A stretch of DNA of 64,000 nucleotides from Cinclus cinclus (taxonomy: Eukaryota; Chordata; Aves; Passeriformes; Cinclidae): positions 8,622,216 to 8,686,215 of the forward strand of contig NC_085056.1 of assembly GCF_963662255.1 (NCBI RefSeq). The letters are read 5' to 3'. This document shows positions 25,925 through 39,900 of the stretch, in pieces. The notes beneath the pieces were generated by a model. The model saw only the letters and a program-made list of their open reading frames with translations. It did no database searches and had not been told where the DNA came from. A program made the translations under genes and the position numbers. Position 1 is the first letter of the stretch; each line of letters opens with the position of its first letter.

Positions 25925-26024
25925 CTCAGGGACCCCTCTGCTTTGTTTATGCCCCTTGTTCTTGTGCCTCTGCATTGTTAACCCAGCGGGCGAACCTTCC
26001 CGTCCAGCGAGCGCTGCCCCATCC

Positions 26025-26730
26025 CAGCCCCCGCTCCGCGGCCAAACCGCTGTGGGGTGCTTTTAAAAACCAGCCCCGGACGGTAAAGTCACATTTGTGA
26101 TCATAGTTATTGCCTTTTCGCTGACTTCTGCAGGCGTCAGGCCGCTGCTGCTCAATTCCCGTCACAGCCTTGCTGGGAGGGGGCTGTCCCTAAGGGAAAA
26201 GCGCTGAAGCAGGCGCCAGCCCCGTCATGCGGGGCCGGGGGTGACCCGGCTGCCCGGTGTCCGCTCGGTGCCCGGCACCGCGGGGCCCGGAGCGCGGCCC
26301 CTCCAGCCCAGCCCGGCCCGGCCCGGCCCGGCCCTGCGCTGTCCCGGCGGGACCGCCCGGCCCCGGCCCCGCGCCCCCGGCTCCCTCCCGCGGCAGCCCC
26401 GGCCCCCTCCGGCGGCCCCGGGCGGCTTTACCTCCTCAGCGCCGGCCTCGGCCCCGACACTTCCGCCCCGGCGCCGCGCCGCTCGGCACCGCGCTGCGGG
26501 CGGGGAAACGGGAAGGCGAAAATAATCCCAACAGCCCCTTGGAATGGCCGGCGGCATCGCAGTTCCCTTTAATCCCTTCTGTTTGTCCAGGCCTGCCCCA
26601 GCCGGTGCCGGCCCCGAGGCCTGCGCGGGGCAGGGGCTGCTGCGGGGCAGCCCCGCCCGGAATTTGTCGGGCCTCACGCCTCCGGTGTCCCCGCCGCAAG
26701 GCCGCCCACCCGGCTCGGTCGCTTGGTGCC
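26025..26730 (-). promoter_or_regulatory. TRADD: CpG island with probable TRADD 5' UTR exon
   Basis: The stretch is dense in CpG and GC, flanked by much more AT-rich DNA. On the minus strand a good donor (gaggag/gtaaag) lies at 26431-26430, so an untranslated exon would end at 26432 and splice to the acceptor at 25178 before the TRADD coding exon. The island includes a CCCGG pentamer run at 26311-26333. CpG content continues to about 26730, so a plus-strand start is also possible; FBXL8 or HSF4 would be the candidates by synteny, but no exon supports this. Confidence 0.65.
26311..26333 (+). repeat. Short GC pentamer repeat
   Basis: The pentamer gcccg is repeated head to tail about four to five times within the TRADD CpG island. 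It is a short simple repeat that could vary in length among individuals. Confidence 0.85.
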
Positions 26731-26739
26731 TCGTGTGTG

Positions 26740-27204
26740 TGGCTGAGGATATGACACCTGTCAGACATAGTCTGTTCAGGTGGCTCCAGGGCTGCCCGGG
26801 CGCTGGGATGTGTATCTCTGCACCCTAGGGACGGAGCCGAGTGCTGTAGCTTGAAGCCCCTGCATGGCTTGTGGCTCTGGGCCCGGCCGGTGCTTTTCAG
26901 CTTTTCCCCGTGGTGCTGCTAATGAGAGTTTGGATAGGTAGAGAGAATGAAGCAACATTTCCCGAGGCCTCGAGAGGTTCTGTGCCAATCAAAGTATGAT
27001 TAGGTCTCCACTGCTCAACCTCTGCCCAGGCTGCATCTGCCTTGCATAGGTGCCCTGGGAGCTGAGCTGGAGGATAACAGCAGCTCCCTTGTTTGTCCCC
27101 AGCTGGTGAAAAGCTGGCATGGGCCTGGGGCCAGATTTTGGGCTCACGTGCAAGCTGCAGTCTATCTGCCTTGGCAGTGGTTTATGCAAACTGGGGACTG
27201 AACT

Positions 27205-27237
<33 letters not shown>

Positions 27238-30200
27238 ACACACACAAAAAACCAACCAAACAAACAAAAAAATCCAAAGCAGAAACCATATAAAAACACT
27301 GAAAATACCTATATATCTGATGCTATTTTACAACAGCAGTATTTTAACAATATAGACTTGTTTGCTAAAGGGAAGATGTGATTCAAATAGATCTGTCAAG
27401 GGGTTATTCTGGGCTGGATCTCCTTGGAGCTCTGGGTCACAGGGTCAGATCTAGGGGGGTTGGCAGTGCCCACAGACCCCTTCAGGGTCAGCAGGCCTGA
27501 TGGTACCAACACTTCTGGAAAAAAAGCATTTACTTGCTAACTGTTTAAGCAAGTAAGTTCATATGTTTAAGGTCTGATGGGCCTAAATGAACCTGGACAT
27601 CTCAATATTTCACTACAAAAGCCAGACCTGAAGGACTGTGGGCTCCCAGAATCAGATAGGAACCACAGCATGATTACTGAGGGGAGCATCACCCACCCAT
27701 GTCTAGGAAATGTTTTCTCCTTGAAGCTAATCTGCCTGCTGTACATTGTGGGGGTAAAAAAGGAATAGGTAGCTGAGCCCCAAGTTTCTCCTCTGCTGAC
27801 TCTTGGTGAGTGTGTGCCTTCTGGGAGCATCCCATAGGGCGAAATCAAAGGGCTTGACGAGCACTTGGAGTTTCATCTTGTTGTTTCCCACTTGAGAAGT
27901 AAAGATGGCAGTGAACGGAGAGGCTGGGGCTCAGTGGGGCTCAGCTGGCACAAAACTGGGGTGTTGGGGTTCAGTGGCAAGTCTGCCTGGGGGGCTGGGG
28001 CAGGGATAGGACAGGCTGCCCTGAGCTGGCAGCAGTTGGAAGGCTGAAAAAAGCAGACTCTTATTGTCTATGAGATTCACAATCCTTAATGGCTCCAAAG
28101 GCTTCAAGGAAATCATACAAGAAAAGAAGCTGAACACGAGTTCTCATTTTGCCTTAACACTTTGACAGATCTGTGTTAGAGACAGTATTAAAAGCAGCTA
28201 GAAGTAGAAGAGCAGTGTCCGAGCTGTCAAAGTGGTCGTCAGAGAAAATGGCAAAAGCTGCTGAGTCCCCAGGGAGGAAGCAGGGTGGTGTCACTCGTGT
28301 CACTTGGCCGCTGTAGCCAGGCTGGGTGGGAAGGGGGTTGTTGCTGATATGATGGTAGATAAGATAGCACAGCTGCTGAGCTGCTGCCAGCTCACACTCA
28401 AACTAAGGAGTCATGCTTCAAAGCAGCATATTCTAGAAAAATGTGCAGTTGTATTCCCCCCTGCATTACACTTTTTGCATGTCTGTTCCATACTTGCTTC
28501 ATGGGTTTCACCTCTGACCCTTCTTTGGGGCTCTCTTGGTGCTCAGGTTTTCATTTAAATGAAACCTGCACTGCTGAGGTAATGCTGTGACTCTGGGACC
28601 TGGGGCTTCCACAGCAAGAGGGCATGCCATGAAATTCAGAGTGAGATTTTGAGACTTGGCCCACGTACCAGTGCTGTCCTGGGAAGGGGAATGTTTGCTT
28701 TTAAAAATCTCTGCTTGGTTATGAGAGGGCTGGAAAAACATGTCATGGTAGTTCTGTTTATGCAGAAATCTAGAAGACAGGTGCAATACATTTTGGAAGA
28801 AGGCAAATGGAAAAGTTAGGTAATGATCTAACACTCTAAACCTTCTTCCCAGGCACTTATTCTTCTGCATTGTAATTCACAGGAAAGGTTGATTTAAATA
28901 CTTTTCCCTTATTATGTCAGACATTGTAAGTGCGCTTTCTGCAAACTGGAGTCAAAGTCAAAAAACATCTTTTTTTTCCAAACTGCAACATCTCATCATA
29001 GGCAAGGACCACTGTCATTAAGCTGCTGGTTTCTACTCTAGGCCTTCTGTTGCACTATCAGTAAAAAATGGATATGTGAGGCTGTTTTCTGTGCAGAGCT
29101 GCTTGCAAAGAGGTTTTTCCCCCACAGTTTGAGAAATCTGTCTCAGCTTTTTGAATACCAGTGCAGCAGTACCAGAAAATTCCCTTGCATTTTTATTACT
29201 CAGAGTAGCAAAACCTCACTGTAGGAAAAAAGACCTTTTTTTCCCAAAAAAGCTTTGATCTGACACTTTTAGCTTTTGAAAAGTATCACTCGGCTTCTTA
29301 GATTTGATTGAAAAAAAAACTGTGAAACAACTGACCAAGAGATTTTCATAATTTTTTAAGTTCAAATTAAAAAAATATGGTGAAATTGCAAGTTTGATTT
29401 TTTTAACCTCCTCTGTAGACTAGTTTGATTTGTTAGTTAAATCCTAATGTGTGTCTCTGTCCCTTTTTTCTTGTTGTTGTTTTATTCTCCTCAGCAAGTA
29501 CTCTTGAGAATTAATTGCAGTTTTGGAAGTTTTCCCATGTTTAAATCTGACTGAATTGTCAAAATGTCTGCTCCAGCATCAGAACTGTGGCATTACATCC
29601 CAGAAGAAATCCTTGTCTGGATATTGTATTATCTTTCTCTTTGAGATGTATGCTGAGTCTTCCAGGTATGCAGACAAGGAGCTGCAGCTGTTCCTTCCAG
29701 CTCTCTTTGGCATTTCACAGGGGTCAGGTAAGAGGAATGGAGTCCTCTGTCCAATCACCTTTGCAGGAATAACCCGATCATTGTTTTCAGGGAGTGTCAA
29801 ACATCTACTCCACTCTGCTGGAGCACTTTGACCTTGTGACTTCTGTGTGTGATGATGTTTTCTGGCATGACCAGCACCTGCTTATGTAAAATTTGTGTTA
29901 CTTGCTGGGTTTTGACAGTTGTTAATGTGATTTGGGTTTCAGGGGAAATACCACATTCTTGGGTGAGCTGTTCTAAGTTGCCCTTTGAAAATGGCAAGAA
30001 AAACTTAATACATTGTTATCCTTATCATGATACTTACTTACCTTGTCTCTTCTCACCTCTTGACTCTTTCAGTGATTGGCCTTAAAGGACTCTATAGGCA
30101 TCAGGCGAGAGCTCTTTTTCATTTATTAGCAGGAATATTGAGCTTTGCAAGTTTTTGGTGAGGACCTCAGGAAAATTTAATGTTGATTTTATATTTTATT

Positions 30201-30900
30201 ATGTTATTTAAAAAGTAGTTTCTGCCAGTAGACGCTGGCATTAAGCCACATATGTATTTAGAGCTATCTAAAACTTTTATATTAATGATAAAACCATATT
30301 GTCTAATAGATTCTATGTGTAGCTGTTTTTAGCATCCTCTTTTCCCATGCAAGAGCTAAATAATTTCTATTGACAAATAACATAATAGCTAAACCTGCAT
30401 ACAATTTTGACTTTTCAAAATCTTCTGAAGATGTACAGCCCCGAGTCTGGCCAGCTCTCGTTCATCTGTGCCAGCCAAAGTTTAGGACAAGAAAATTCCA
30501 AAATAACAACCCAGGTGCCTTCACAAACCTGGGATTTCTGTACATGGGTGTCCCACAGACTCTGGGCAGGTGGGTTTGCTCTAGTGACTTGCTCACCTCC
30601 CAGCATAAGGTGGGCAGCACGTGTTCCCTTTGCATGACACTGCGTATTTATTCACAGCTCTGCGAGATCGGCTGCAGTGCATTTTCATTCTGTGTATTGT
30701 TCTCTGGGGCTGGTGATGCCATCCCATTGTGCTGAGTTTTTAAGAGTGCGAGCAGCACTGCTGATGTGACTCCCTGGACGCCTACTTTCCACTGGCCTGG
30801 GATAAAATTGGGTGTTCATTCTCTGTGGGACGCAGGCGCGTGCAGGGAAGCAGGCGCTCCCAGGGCAATGGGGTCAGTTTAGCTGGGGCACTGCAAAGCT
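26740..30900. other. Intergenic region between TRADD promoter and HSF4
   Basis: No coding gene is recognised. In mammals FBXL8 lies between TRADD and HSF4, but I see no F-box or leucine-rich coding segment on either strand. The region has an A30 run with CA and AAAC-type sequence (27207-27275) and otherwise unremarkable AT-rich DNA. Sequence just before 30901 becomes somewhat GC-richer and presumably holds the HSF4 promoter and 5' UTR, without an obvious TATA box or CpG island. Confidence 0.5.
27207..27275 (+). repeat. A30 run followed by CA and A-rich simple sequence
   Basis: Thirty uninterrupted adenines (27207-27236) are followed by a short CA repeat and A-rich sequence with aacc and aaac units. 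This may be a simple repeat or the tail of an old retroposed sequence; no element body is identifiable upstream. Confidence 0.85.
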
Positions 30901-33900
30901 ATGCAGGATTCACCCAGCTCTCTGGTGATGGATGGATACTCCAGCAATGTCCCAGCCTTCCTAACAAAACTCTGGACGCTGGTGGAAGACCCTGAAACAA
31001 ACCATCTCATCTGCTGGAGTTCTGTAAGTACAGCAGATATTGGGTGTCACTAATGCCTGCAACAACAGGGAAAACCCAAGTGTGAGGCCTGAGAACTGCA
31101 TGGCACAGGAGCTGCCCTTGCTTGGCAGGTGCTGCCCAGTTACTGGCAGAGTGCAAAAACCAGGATTTGAGTACTGGCACTTTTGGATATACTTGGTATT
31201 ATTTATCTGAAATATCGTGGCTTTTCTCTTTCAGAGGGGCAACTGTTTTGTGGGTGTTTTAGTTATATTTGCACATTTCACTTGAAACATCCTAAAAAGT
31301 GTCTAATGTTCTAATTCTAATAATTCCACATGTTTTGAGAGAAATGTTTTTCACCTTGTTTGAGTCTGCAGCTCCTTAATATTTTCTAGGAAATGTAAAA
31401 AGCCCTTAAAAAGTTTCACTACTGTTTGGTATTATCTCGCATGTTTCTTAGCAGCCTCTCACAAACGTCTAGATAGAAGGCATCAGATGAGCAACACTGA
31501 GAACTTAGACTCAGACCTATAATTTAAACAGATCTCAGACTGACGCCCTAAATAATTTTGGAAGAGCTTTACTTGATCTTTCAATGAGTCTGTGTGATGA
31601 TCATGGTAGTATGAGTATATATTGTCTGTACAGCTTCATAGGGATAGATTGCTTTGTTTTGGCTTCTTATTTGTCACAGAGGCATTAATATACAAAGTAC
31701 AATCACAGAAATAAAATTATTTGTCCCCTTTATACAACTTTGATACCACATTGTGCTTTCGACGTAAGACTTGCTGCAAATAACATGATTTGTTTTCAGC
31801 AGGTAGTCAATAGATTAGCTGTGTGCATGAACTTGTTCTCCACAATCAATAATCTGTAACACAAGCAAATTTAAAGGGGGGTGGTAAAAAAAGTCTAAAA
31901 CAGCCTTTCTTACATATACTTGGTGTCCAGTAAAGTTTTCATTCAAAACCTGAGACAGAATTTGAGCTGCACTGATGTCTGTGACCATGGTTGTTTGACA
32001 CTGGTATTACATGGCCATACCTCTGAGAACCACCAAGTTTTGGTATCATGTGTTTTAAATATTTTAAGGCTAGTAATTATTTTCTAACTTGTAAATAGTC
32101 ACCTCTCTGTTACACTTAGAACATTGTTATTTTTGACTGATCAACACCATGCTTTGGTTTCCTGCAAACTAACATAGGCTGCAACTACATCCTTGGAGGT
32201 TTTGGTAAGGCTTTTAGGTGTCTAATTTTCCCATTGTTGCAGGTATCCATGTTTCTCATATTCCTCAGCTTCTATACATTGGTGATGTTGGAGCTGAGAG
32301 ATTGTGTGCATACTTAAGTTTTCTGGGTGTAATCAGTACTTCTAGAAAATAGGACCCATAAAGGCCTGTGAAAGGAAAAGTCTGCTCTCTGTATTCATGG
32401 TAGACTGGGCAAGAAGTAATTAAATTAATTTTTTAAATGGAAGATGCAGTAAGGGACAACTGGCAAAGTCCTGGACTAACACTTGTCTTGTCAGAGCACA
32501 TGTCTGTCCTGGTGGTTCTGTCAAAAGCAGTTAAGATAAGCATCTGCTGTGATTGTCATGCTGCAGAGTCAGTTTTGCTTTGGGCAGAGAAGACTTCCAG
32601 AGTTTCTCTGAGCTTGTGCTTCCGTGATGTAAAACAGCCAAGGCATGGCTGCAGTGTGGGAACAAACTGACACATGCACAGTTCTTCAGTGAACACACAG
32701 TAACTCCAAAGTCTCTTGTGTCTGTAGGAACCTTTCTGAATGTGCCTGCTTCTGAGTACATTGTGGCCCTGAATTCAAAGGAATGGCCTCTCATGAGAGG
32801 CCATAAGGAGTTGTTGAGGTATACAAAACTCTCGTGCTTCTCATTTTCCATCAGTGGGTCCAGCCTGGAACACACAGCTGTATCTCAGAGTAAGGGGGCA
32901 GAAGCACAAGGGAAGCAGAATAAACCAGCTCTGTCCCCAGGGCAGTGTCGGGAAACCCTGGTCCCTGCTGTCCTGTCTGCAAACTCTGTCTGTAAGGATA
33001 ATTCTGGCATGCAGGTTGTCAGTGAATCTCTTAAGTGCTTGATCAGCCTTTGCTTCTGCTGCATGGGGTAAGGAATGATAAGAAAGACCCCAGAAATGTT
33101 CAAAGAGCACTGTTGAGGCACAGTCATGTTCAGTGTTTGCAGTAGTAAGCAAGGAGCAGCAAGTAGTAAGCAAGAAGTGCAGCTGATCCAAGGTCCCGTG
33201 TTTGTGGGTGTTAATTGTTAGAGCTGCTAAATGAGCCTGAGCACAGAGGCAGCACAGAGGCACCATATGGTGATTGAAATGTAGTGTATGACAGCAGGGT
33301 TTGCCAGCTGGCTGGTTTCTGGTGGCCATGGGCAGGCTGCAGGCACACACCAGCCCCTCTTTAGTCTATCTCACAGCCCTGATTGTGCTCCCTGTTTTAG
33401 AAACTTCCAGACTTCCCGAGTGCACCCTTGCAGGGGGAAGACCCCCTGACAGGTGTGAGGTGGGACTCACACCACTGGTACCCTCCTGCTGCACACAGAG
33501 CCTGAGGGCTCTCACAAACACTGTCCTGTGTCACAAACCAGCCCCTGTGGAATACCCACCCAGGCTGACACACATCTGACTGCTGGTAATAGCACTGAAC
33601 ACAGCAGGAGGATGACTGGGGTGTGCTGGTCTCAGACCCCTCCCTGCCAACATGGTACAGGCTCTGGTGTCTTTAGCTCTTATCCCTTGAAACTCAGCTG
33701 CAGCAGAGGCATGTCCCTATCTGCTGATGTCATTGCACTGATGTAGCTGTCAGCAAGTAGAAGGCCAGGCAGGGAAAGCACATGGCCTGGAGTACATCTT
33801 CTCTGCCAACAATCCCAGGCAGTTTGCCTTGTTTGGCAGTCATGGATCTTTGCAATGCAACCCCAGAAATTGAAGATTTATCTGATTAACATGTGTGTTG

Positions 33901-36900
33901 CTGTCTTGGACTGCAAAGCGTTACTGTCAACATTTTGTGGGTTGCCCTTGTGGCTGTTTACTATTAAAAATAATAAAAGCTTCTGGGCAAATGTGGTATC
34001 TCCAGAGATGATTTGCTTCTTGCCTTGTTGTGTTTCTTGTGCCATGTCTTCAGGCAGTCCCTCCGGGACTGCTCTGCTCTGGAGCAAATGGATTGGGGTT
34101 AGATCTGAACAAGTAGGCTCTAATGGCAATTCCCACTTTCAGGGCCTTCTTAAGACTTAAGTCTTTCTATGAAGGCCATGCAAGAGGAGATGGTCACAGA
34201 CTACATACCAGCTATTTGGGCACAAAAGTCAGTGGTTTCTTTCTCATGTCCAAGGTTCTCAATTAAGCAGTAGCAAAAAGTAGAAAAGGATCAAACCTGC
34301 AGCCAGGCCTGCAGAGGCCTGACTATACCGGAACTGAAAGGACCACATCTGTCATCTAGATGTTGTCACTGTTCTTAGCTTCAAGGTGACAATTCAGAGA
34401 ACAAGACTTCTTTTGCTGTAGGACTTCTCCTGGGCCCCTCTCGTGGTCAAGGATGCTCCCCTGACTTCGCCCTTGTCCTTTTATCTCCTTTGCAGAATGG
34501 CACCAGCTTCCATGTGTTTGACCAAGGCCGCTTTGCCAAAGAGGTGCTGCCCAAGTATTTCAAGCACAACAATATGGCCAGCTTCGTCCGGCAGCTGAAC
34601 ATGTGTAAGTGCAGCTCCCAGGGCCCAGGACATATGGGCCCCACAGATATGGGGGGTGGCAGGAGGCGTGGGAGAGAATTGTGCAGAGAAAAGTTTGGGG
34701 TCTCATGTATATGACTTGTGGCATTACTGATTTTGTCAAAGAGGATCTGCCTCTAGGATCCCAGAGCTGTGATCTCCTTGTGTTTACCTTAATTCCAGCA
34801 TGGAATTTCTATTAGATTGTATTTCAGAATGTGAGCTAAGAACTTTCACCCACCAGGTGTTCTGCTCCTCTTGCATTGATTTAATGACCTGTTATTATTC
34901 ATTTTCCATTTTATTCTTTATGGAGCTTTATCCAGCTGCCAACTGTGACCTCCCCCTGATTTGCTGCTTTTGTGGGTTGTGTGCCCTGAGCTTATCGTTT
35001 TCACCAGCCATATCACTGAACTAGTAACAGACAGTTCTTCTCCCTGCAAATCTTGCCTTGCTGATCAGACATTTTTACCCCTTAAAGGAGGTTTAGGTGT
35101 AATTTTCAGCCACTTCAACAACATGACTGTTCTGATAATTCTTGGATTTTTTTTTTCAACGAGTAATTAAGTTTCTTAGTCAAGTTTTAACTTTGCTATT
35201 TCACTCGATAGTAGCATTTTTGTAAACTTTAGGCCAGTCCTTGAATACAGCTTAGAAACATTTGGGGACTTCTGAGAAGTACTCAAAGCCGATTTTCAAA
35301 TGTGCACTTGACCCTTTTTATCCAAAAGTGGCACTTGTTGATGGTCTGTGCCTTTGAAAAACCTTTCCCTGAATCTCTGCCACTTGCAAATTGAGACAGG
35401 AATTTCCTAGAAGCTGGTATTTCAGCTCCTGGCAGACCAATGTGCTCATGGTGGAAAGGCTTTCATGGTATAGGCTGCAGCAGAGGTGGCCAGTGGGGTG
35501 CACAGGGCTCTCCCTTGCCCTGGGTTTCTGGTGGATATGGCCCAAAAGCATGTCCAGGTGTGAGCACTAGCAGCTTAAAAAGTGTGGATGGTGGTCAGAA
35601 ATGCCCTCAAGTGTGATGAGGGTGGGAGGTGGAGGGAGTGCTGGGTCCTGTTGGCCCATCAGCCATGTTCTCTCTGTGCAGATGGCTTCAGGAAGGTGGT
35701 GAACATCGAGCAGGGAGGGCTTGTCAAGCCTGAGCGGGACGACACTGAGTTCCAGCACCTCTGCTTCCTGCAGGGCCACGAGCACCTCCTGGAGCACATC
35801 AAGAGGAAGGTGAGGGGCACTGTGTGGGTGGGGGGAACAGGCACCTGCCAGGTCCTGCTCAGCAGAACTCCAGCGTCACACTGGTCTTGTTCCTGTCCTC
35901 CCCACATGCACCTGGGCTTGGGTTCTTGGTTTGCAGGGCTTGACTTGCATCAGAGTTTTGTCTGTTTTTCTGCTCTGTTGCTCTGTATCACAAGATGTCT
36001 GTGTAGTGTTTCAGGGCCAGGCCCACTTCTCTGCCTTTGAATTGTTACTGCTTTCCTGGAGGAATACCCTGTAAGTCCTGCAGGGTTCTCAGCAGCCTTC
36101 TCTTTTTCTTATACAAGGGACAACCTACTCCTGCCCTGTTTTCTGTCTTTTAACCTGTTATTAATACCCCCACAATTCTGTTCTCTTACTGAATTAGCAT
36201 AGCAACTTCTAAAAAAGGACTTGAGCAAAAGCCTTTTGAAAATCCAAATGTGGTATGTCAATTTGAAAGCATTACATCAGACTCATCCCTGTAAAACATG
36301 AGGTTTGATTGGGTATTTCTGTAGTTAAAGTAGAAAGATTAAATCAATCTAGATCAATTCTTCACTGATACTCAAAATACTTTTGTTTTGCCCCCAAGCT
36401 GATTTGAAATAGAACCCCACTCTGACAGGGATTGTAATTCTGCCAACAGACCCTCTGTATGAATAGATTTGTCCTGCACTTTGCTCTATTTGGCTCTTGC
36501 AATAGTACCCCTAGGATAGTTCAGACTCTTTGGCATGAGGCCTGTCCTGATATTTCAGCTGGTGACAGTCCTGCACCTGAGCCACTACAATGACTCTCTC
36601 TGTCCACAGCCCTTCTTGCACAGGTAAAATCTACCTTTGATTTTTTCTCCTCAGGTGTCAGTAGTGAAAAGTGAGGAGACCAAGATGCGCCAGGAGGACC
36701 TCAGCAGGTTGCTATACGAGGTACAAATACTGAGAAGTCAGCAGGAGAACATGGAGTGTCAAGTGCAGGACATGAAGCAGTGAGTTGAATCCTACTCAGG
36801 CTGCTTCTTATGGGCATTTACTTCTCTGGATTGGTGGCTCATGGGGAATGGTTGAAAGGAGAAGCCTTGCACACTTCCCTTCCCAGGGAAGTGGAGCCCG

Positions 36901-39900
36901 GGACTGATCAGAGGACTGTTGAGACAGCAACATGTAGGATTTCTATGCACACCTGATCTATCAAAATGTGAATTAATTCTCAGCCTCTCCGTCTCATTTG
37001 TTTTCCCTTCACAGATGAGGAAAGCAGAGAGATGGTCAGACAAGAAATGTGTGCATAACCTGGGGTCTCAGATAACTATTTCCTCCAGATGGTGGAAATG
37101 GTGATAAATGGTGTAACTCTCTCACACACACAAGAGTCCTTGGCAGAAATGTGGTGGAGTCCACTCCAGCTATTAAGAAATTAGCTTTCTGCCATAATTC
37201 ACCTCCAAAATTTATGACTGGCCTAAAAAAATATAGTATGTTATAATATATAACATAAGAAATTGTGTATCATTTAGTCCATGGACTCATCTCCCTGAGG
37301 CTGTGTCATCTGACATGGCCTGAATTGTTGGGTAAGAGCAAGCCAAGCTGATGCAATGCTTCCTGCATGTGGCTGCCTGACCTCCAGTTGTCTGAGACTC
37401 TGGAATTTTCTGACTCAGACATTGTTACTAAAAGATTTAGGAAGTGGATATGGTTTTATAAATCATGGACTTGGAGAGGTTTTTATTTGCATCCAGAATT
37501 TTAATCTTTACAGACAGCTTGTTTAAAAAGCACTTGAATAATCAAATGGACCCAAAGCCTTTATTTTATAATGAGAGCTGATATCCATAAACCAACAGAT
37601 GACACTGTCATTCTGGGCCTTGAAAGAACACTGCATACTGGGAAACTTCATTCCAGACCAACACCTTACGTGCAATGGATACATATTTTTATCCTGCATC
37701 AATTTTTAATGACTCCCACACTTAGCACATGTATGAGTTTGCACTGTGAAATCCAGATACAGCAGCAATGAGTTTCTGGACTTGTATTTGATTCAATTTT
37801 TAAGGAGTTCCAGTATTAATAATTTGGCCTTGGTTTTAATTTATTCTGCCTTTTGATTTGCTTGCTCCCTCCCTCCACCTAGCAAAATTGCATTCAACTG
37901 ATGAAAAGAATATGATCTATATAAACTAAGACAGAGGAGAAATCCCAAGCTGAATCCATGTTAAGAAATTTACACTGGTGAAGAACAATAAGGACATAAC
38001 TCCAGTACAAGATATCAGACTAAGGAATGCTGCTTTGCTGAAAATGCTGTCAGTACGAGTACAGAAAGTTCACTGCAGAGATTCTTGCTGTACAAGCTGG
38101 TCTACTGTGGTTTTCAGATCTCTGCACCTTACCTTCCCAGTTCTAGCATCCACACTAGAAAGACTAAAAAACAAAAGGATCTATCAGTTTCACCTGTATG
38201 ATAGGTTTTGCTGGCCTGACAGTACATATAGGTACATCCATATACTCTAGAGATAAATTGGCTTGCAAAATCTTTTGCAGCATGGAAATAACTCACAGTC
38301 ACAAATCAGACCTTGCTGAAATTCTGAGTTTGGCCCAAATGTTCTACAAAAACATATGTCCTCTTGTTACCTTCCTCTATAAGTGTTAGCTTCTCTTTGT
38401 TTGTTTTTTTCTCCATGCTTTGGTCTATAATTCTTTTGAGGTCAAGGAAGAAAAACGAAGCCAATTGTGTGACCTTGTTTGGGACACCTGAAAAGAGCCA
38501 AAGACTGCAAGAGCCCGGAAGTGAGACAGACTTTGCACAGTTGAATCTATTGTGCATCATGGCAGCACCATGGGCCGTTGATGTTTCTGTTCTCATGGAA
38601 AATTTCTGTTTCACTTTCAGGCAAAATGAAGTTCTTTGGCGGGAAGTTGTTTCTCTCCGGCAGAACCACTCACAGCAACAGAAAGTCATCAACAAGGTAG
38701 TGGTCATACAAACTCCAGACTTGCATGTGCTGCCTGTTCTGTGTCCTCTGATTTTTTTTCTTGTCCCATAATCTTCACACTGTGATATTGTGCTGTAATT
38801 ATTTTCCCTTTCTTTTGTGTGATGCTTTTATGTGTCCTATGGAAACAGGTCATTAACAAAGCACAGACTGTGCCCTTAAGCAGCAGATTGTAATTTCCCT
38901 GTCAGTGCTTTCTGTGATGTTAGAAACCACTTTTCTGTTGAAATCCTGAGCAAGAGAGCATGACTCTCACTAATTGCCCTGTGTTGGCTGTGTTCTGGTT
39001 GTACCAATGCCTTTGGGCTTCCCAAATCTTCCTCTTCCATTTGTTCATGAGAGGAACCCCACTCATGCCAACACCAGTGGGAAGCTGCAGGTGTCAGAAT
39101 TGGCCACCCATCGCCCCACTGGGGGAATGGATCAGCAACTATTACATTTTCTGGTATTACTGGTGTAGTTAGGGAATTACTGTACAACCTTTTAGACTGC
39201 AGAACCATCTCCCTTAAAATCTAGCATGACCAGTATAGAAAAGGCCTCTCCAGTGATTCCTGGATGATGCTGACATGACTGAGCACGTCACATATCCCAG
39301 TCCCCATGTTCTGACCCTCATGTGGCACCACGGAGTCATAGGACTGGACAGAAATGCACGAGGCTATCAAGCCTTCCTCCAGCTGTGAGGTTGGACCAGC
39401 CACATGCCTCATTGTAGAGGCTTTTATGCAACTCTATTTTGTTATATTGAGCAATGAGTAAGAGCCAGCTGTGATATATAATAATAATGCTTTCTTTGTT
39501 TGGAGGTCAAAATAGAGCATTAAGTTCAAGCTGACCTGGGAATATGTTGCTAAGTGATTCCTCTCCAAAGCTACTCTGCTCCTTTTTAGTGTCCTGTTAT
39601 ATCAACACTGACATTCACAGAGCTGAAAAACTCAACTGAAAGAGCTCAGACCTCCGTACAGGCTCTCTGTAGGGAGTTGCTTCTTTCACTTGCGAAGTCT
39701 TTGTCTGACTTTACAGCACCTCTTCTAAATGTCTCTGAAAACTTGAATGGATCCATGTCTAACTCCAGGCCTAGGAATGTTTGCATGAGCACTTCACAGA
39801 TCTGTTAGGACAAGCTGAAGTTCTTCATGCACAAAGTGGAAAGTGCTGAGCACATGCATCCAGGAGCCTTTGCACAAAGCAGGCACCTGGCTGTGTCCCT

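Noticed and set aside
26225..26768. Open frames of 94-165 codons in the TRADD CpG island
   Set aside because: Composition-driven frames rich in Pro, Ala, Gly and Arg on both strands; no domain, no conserved start.
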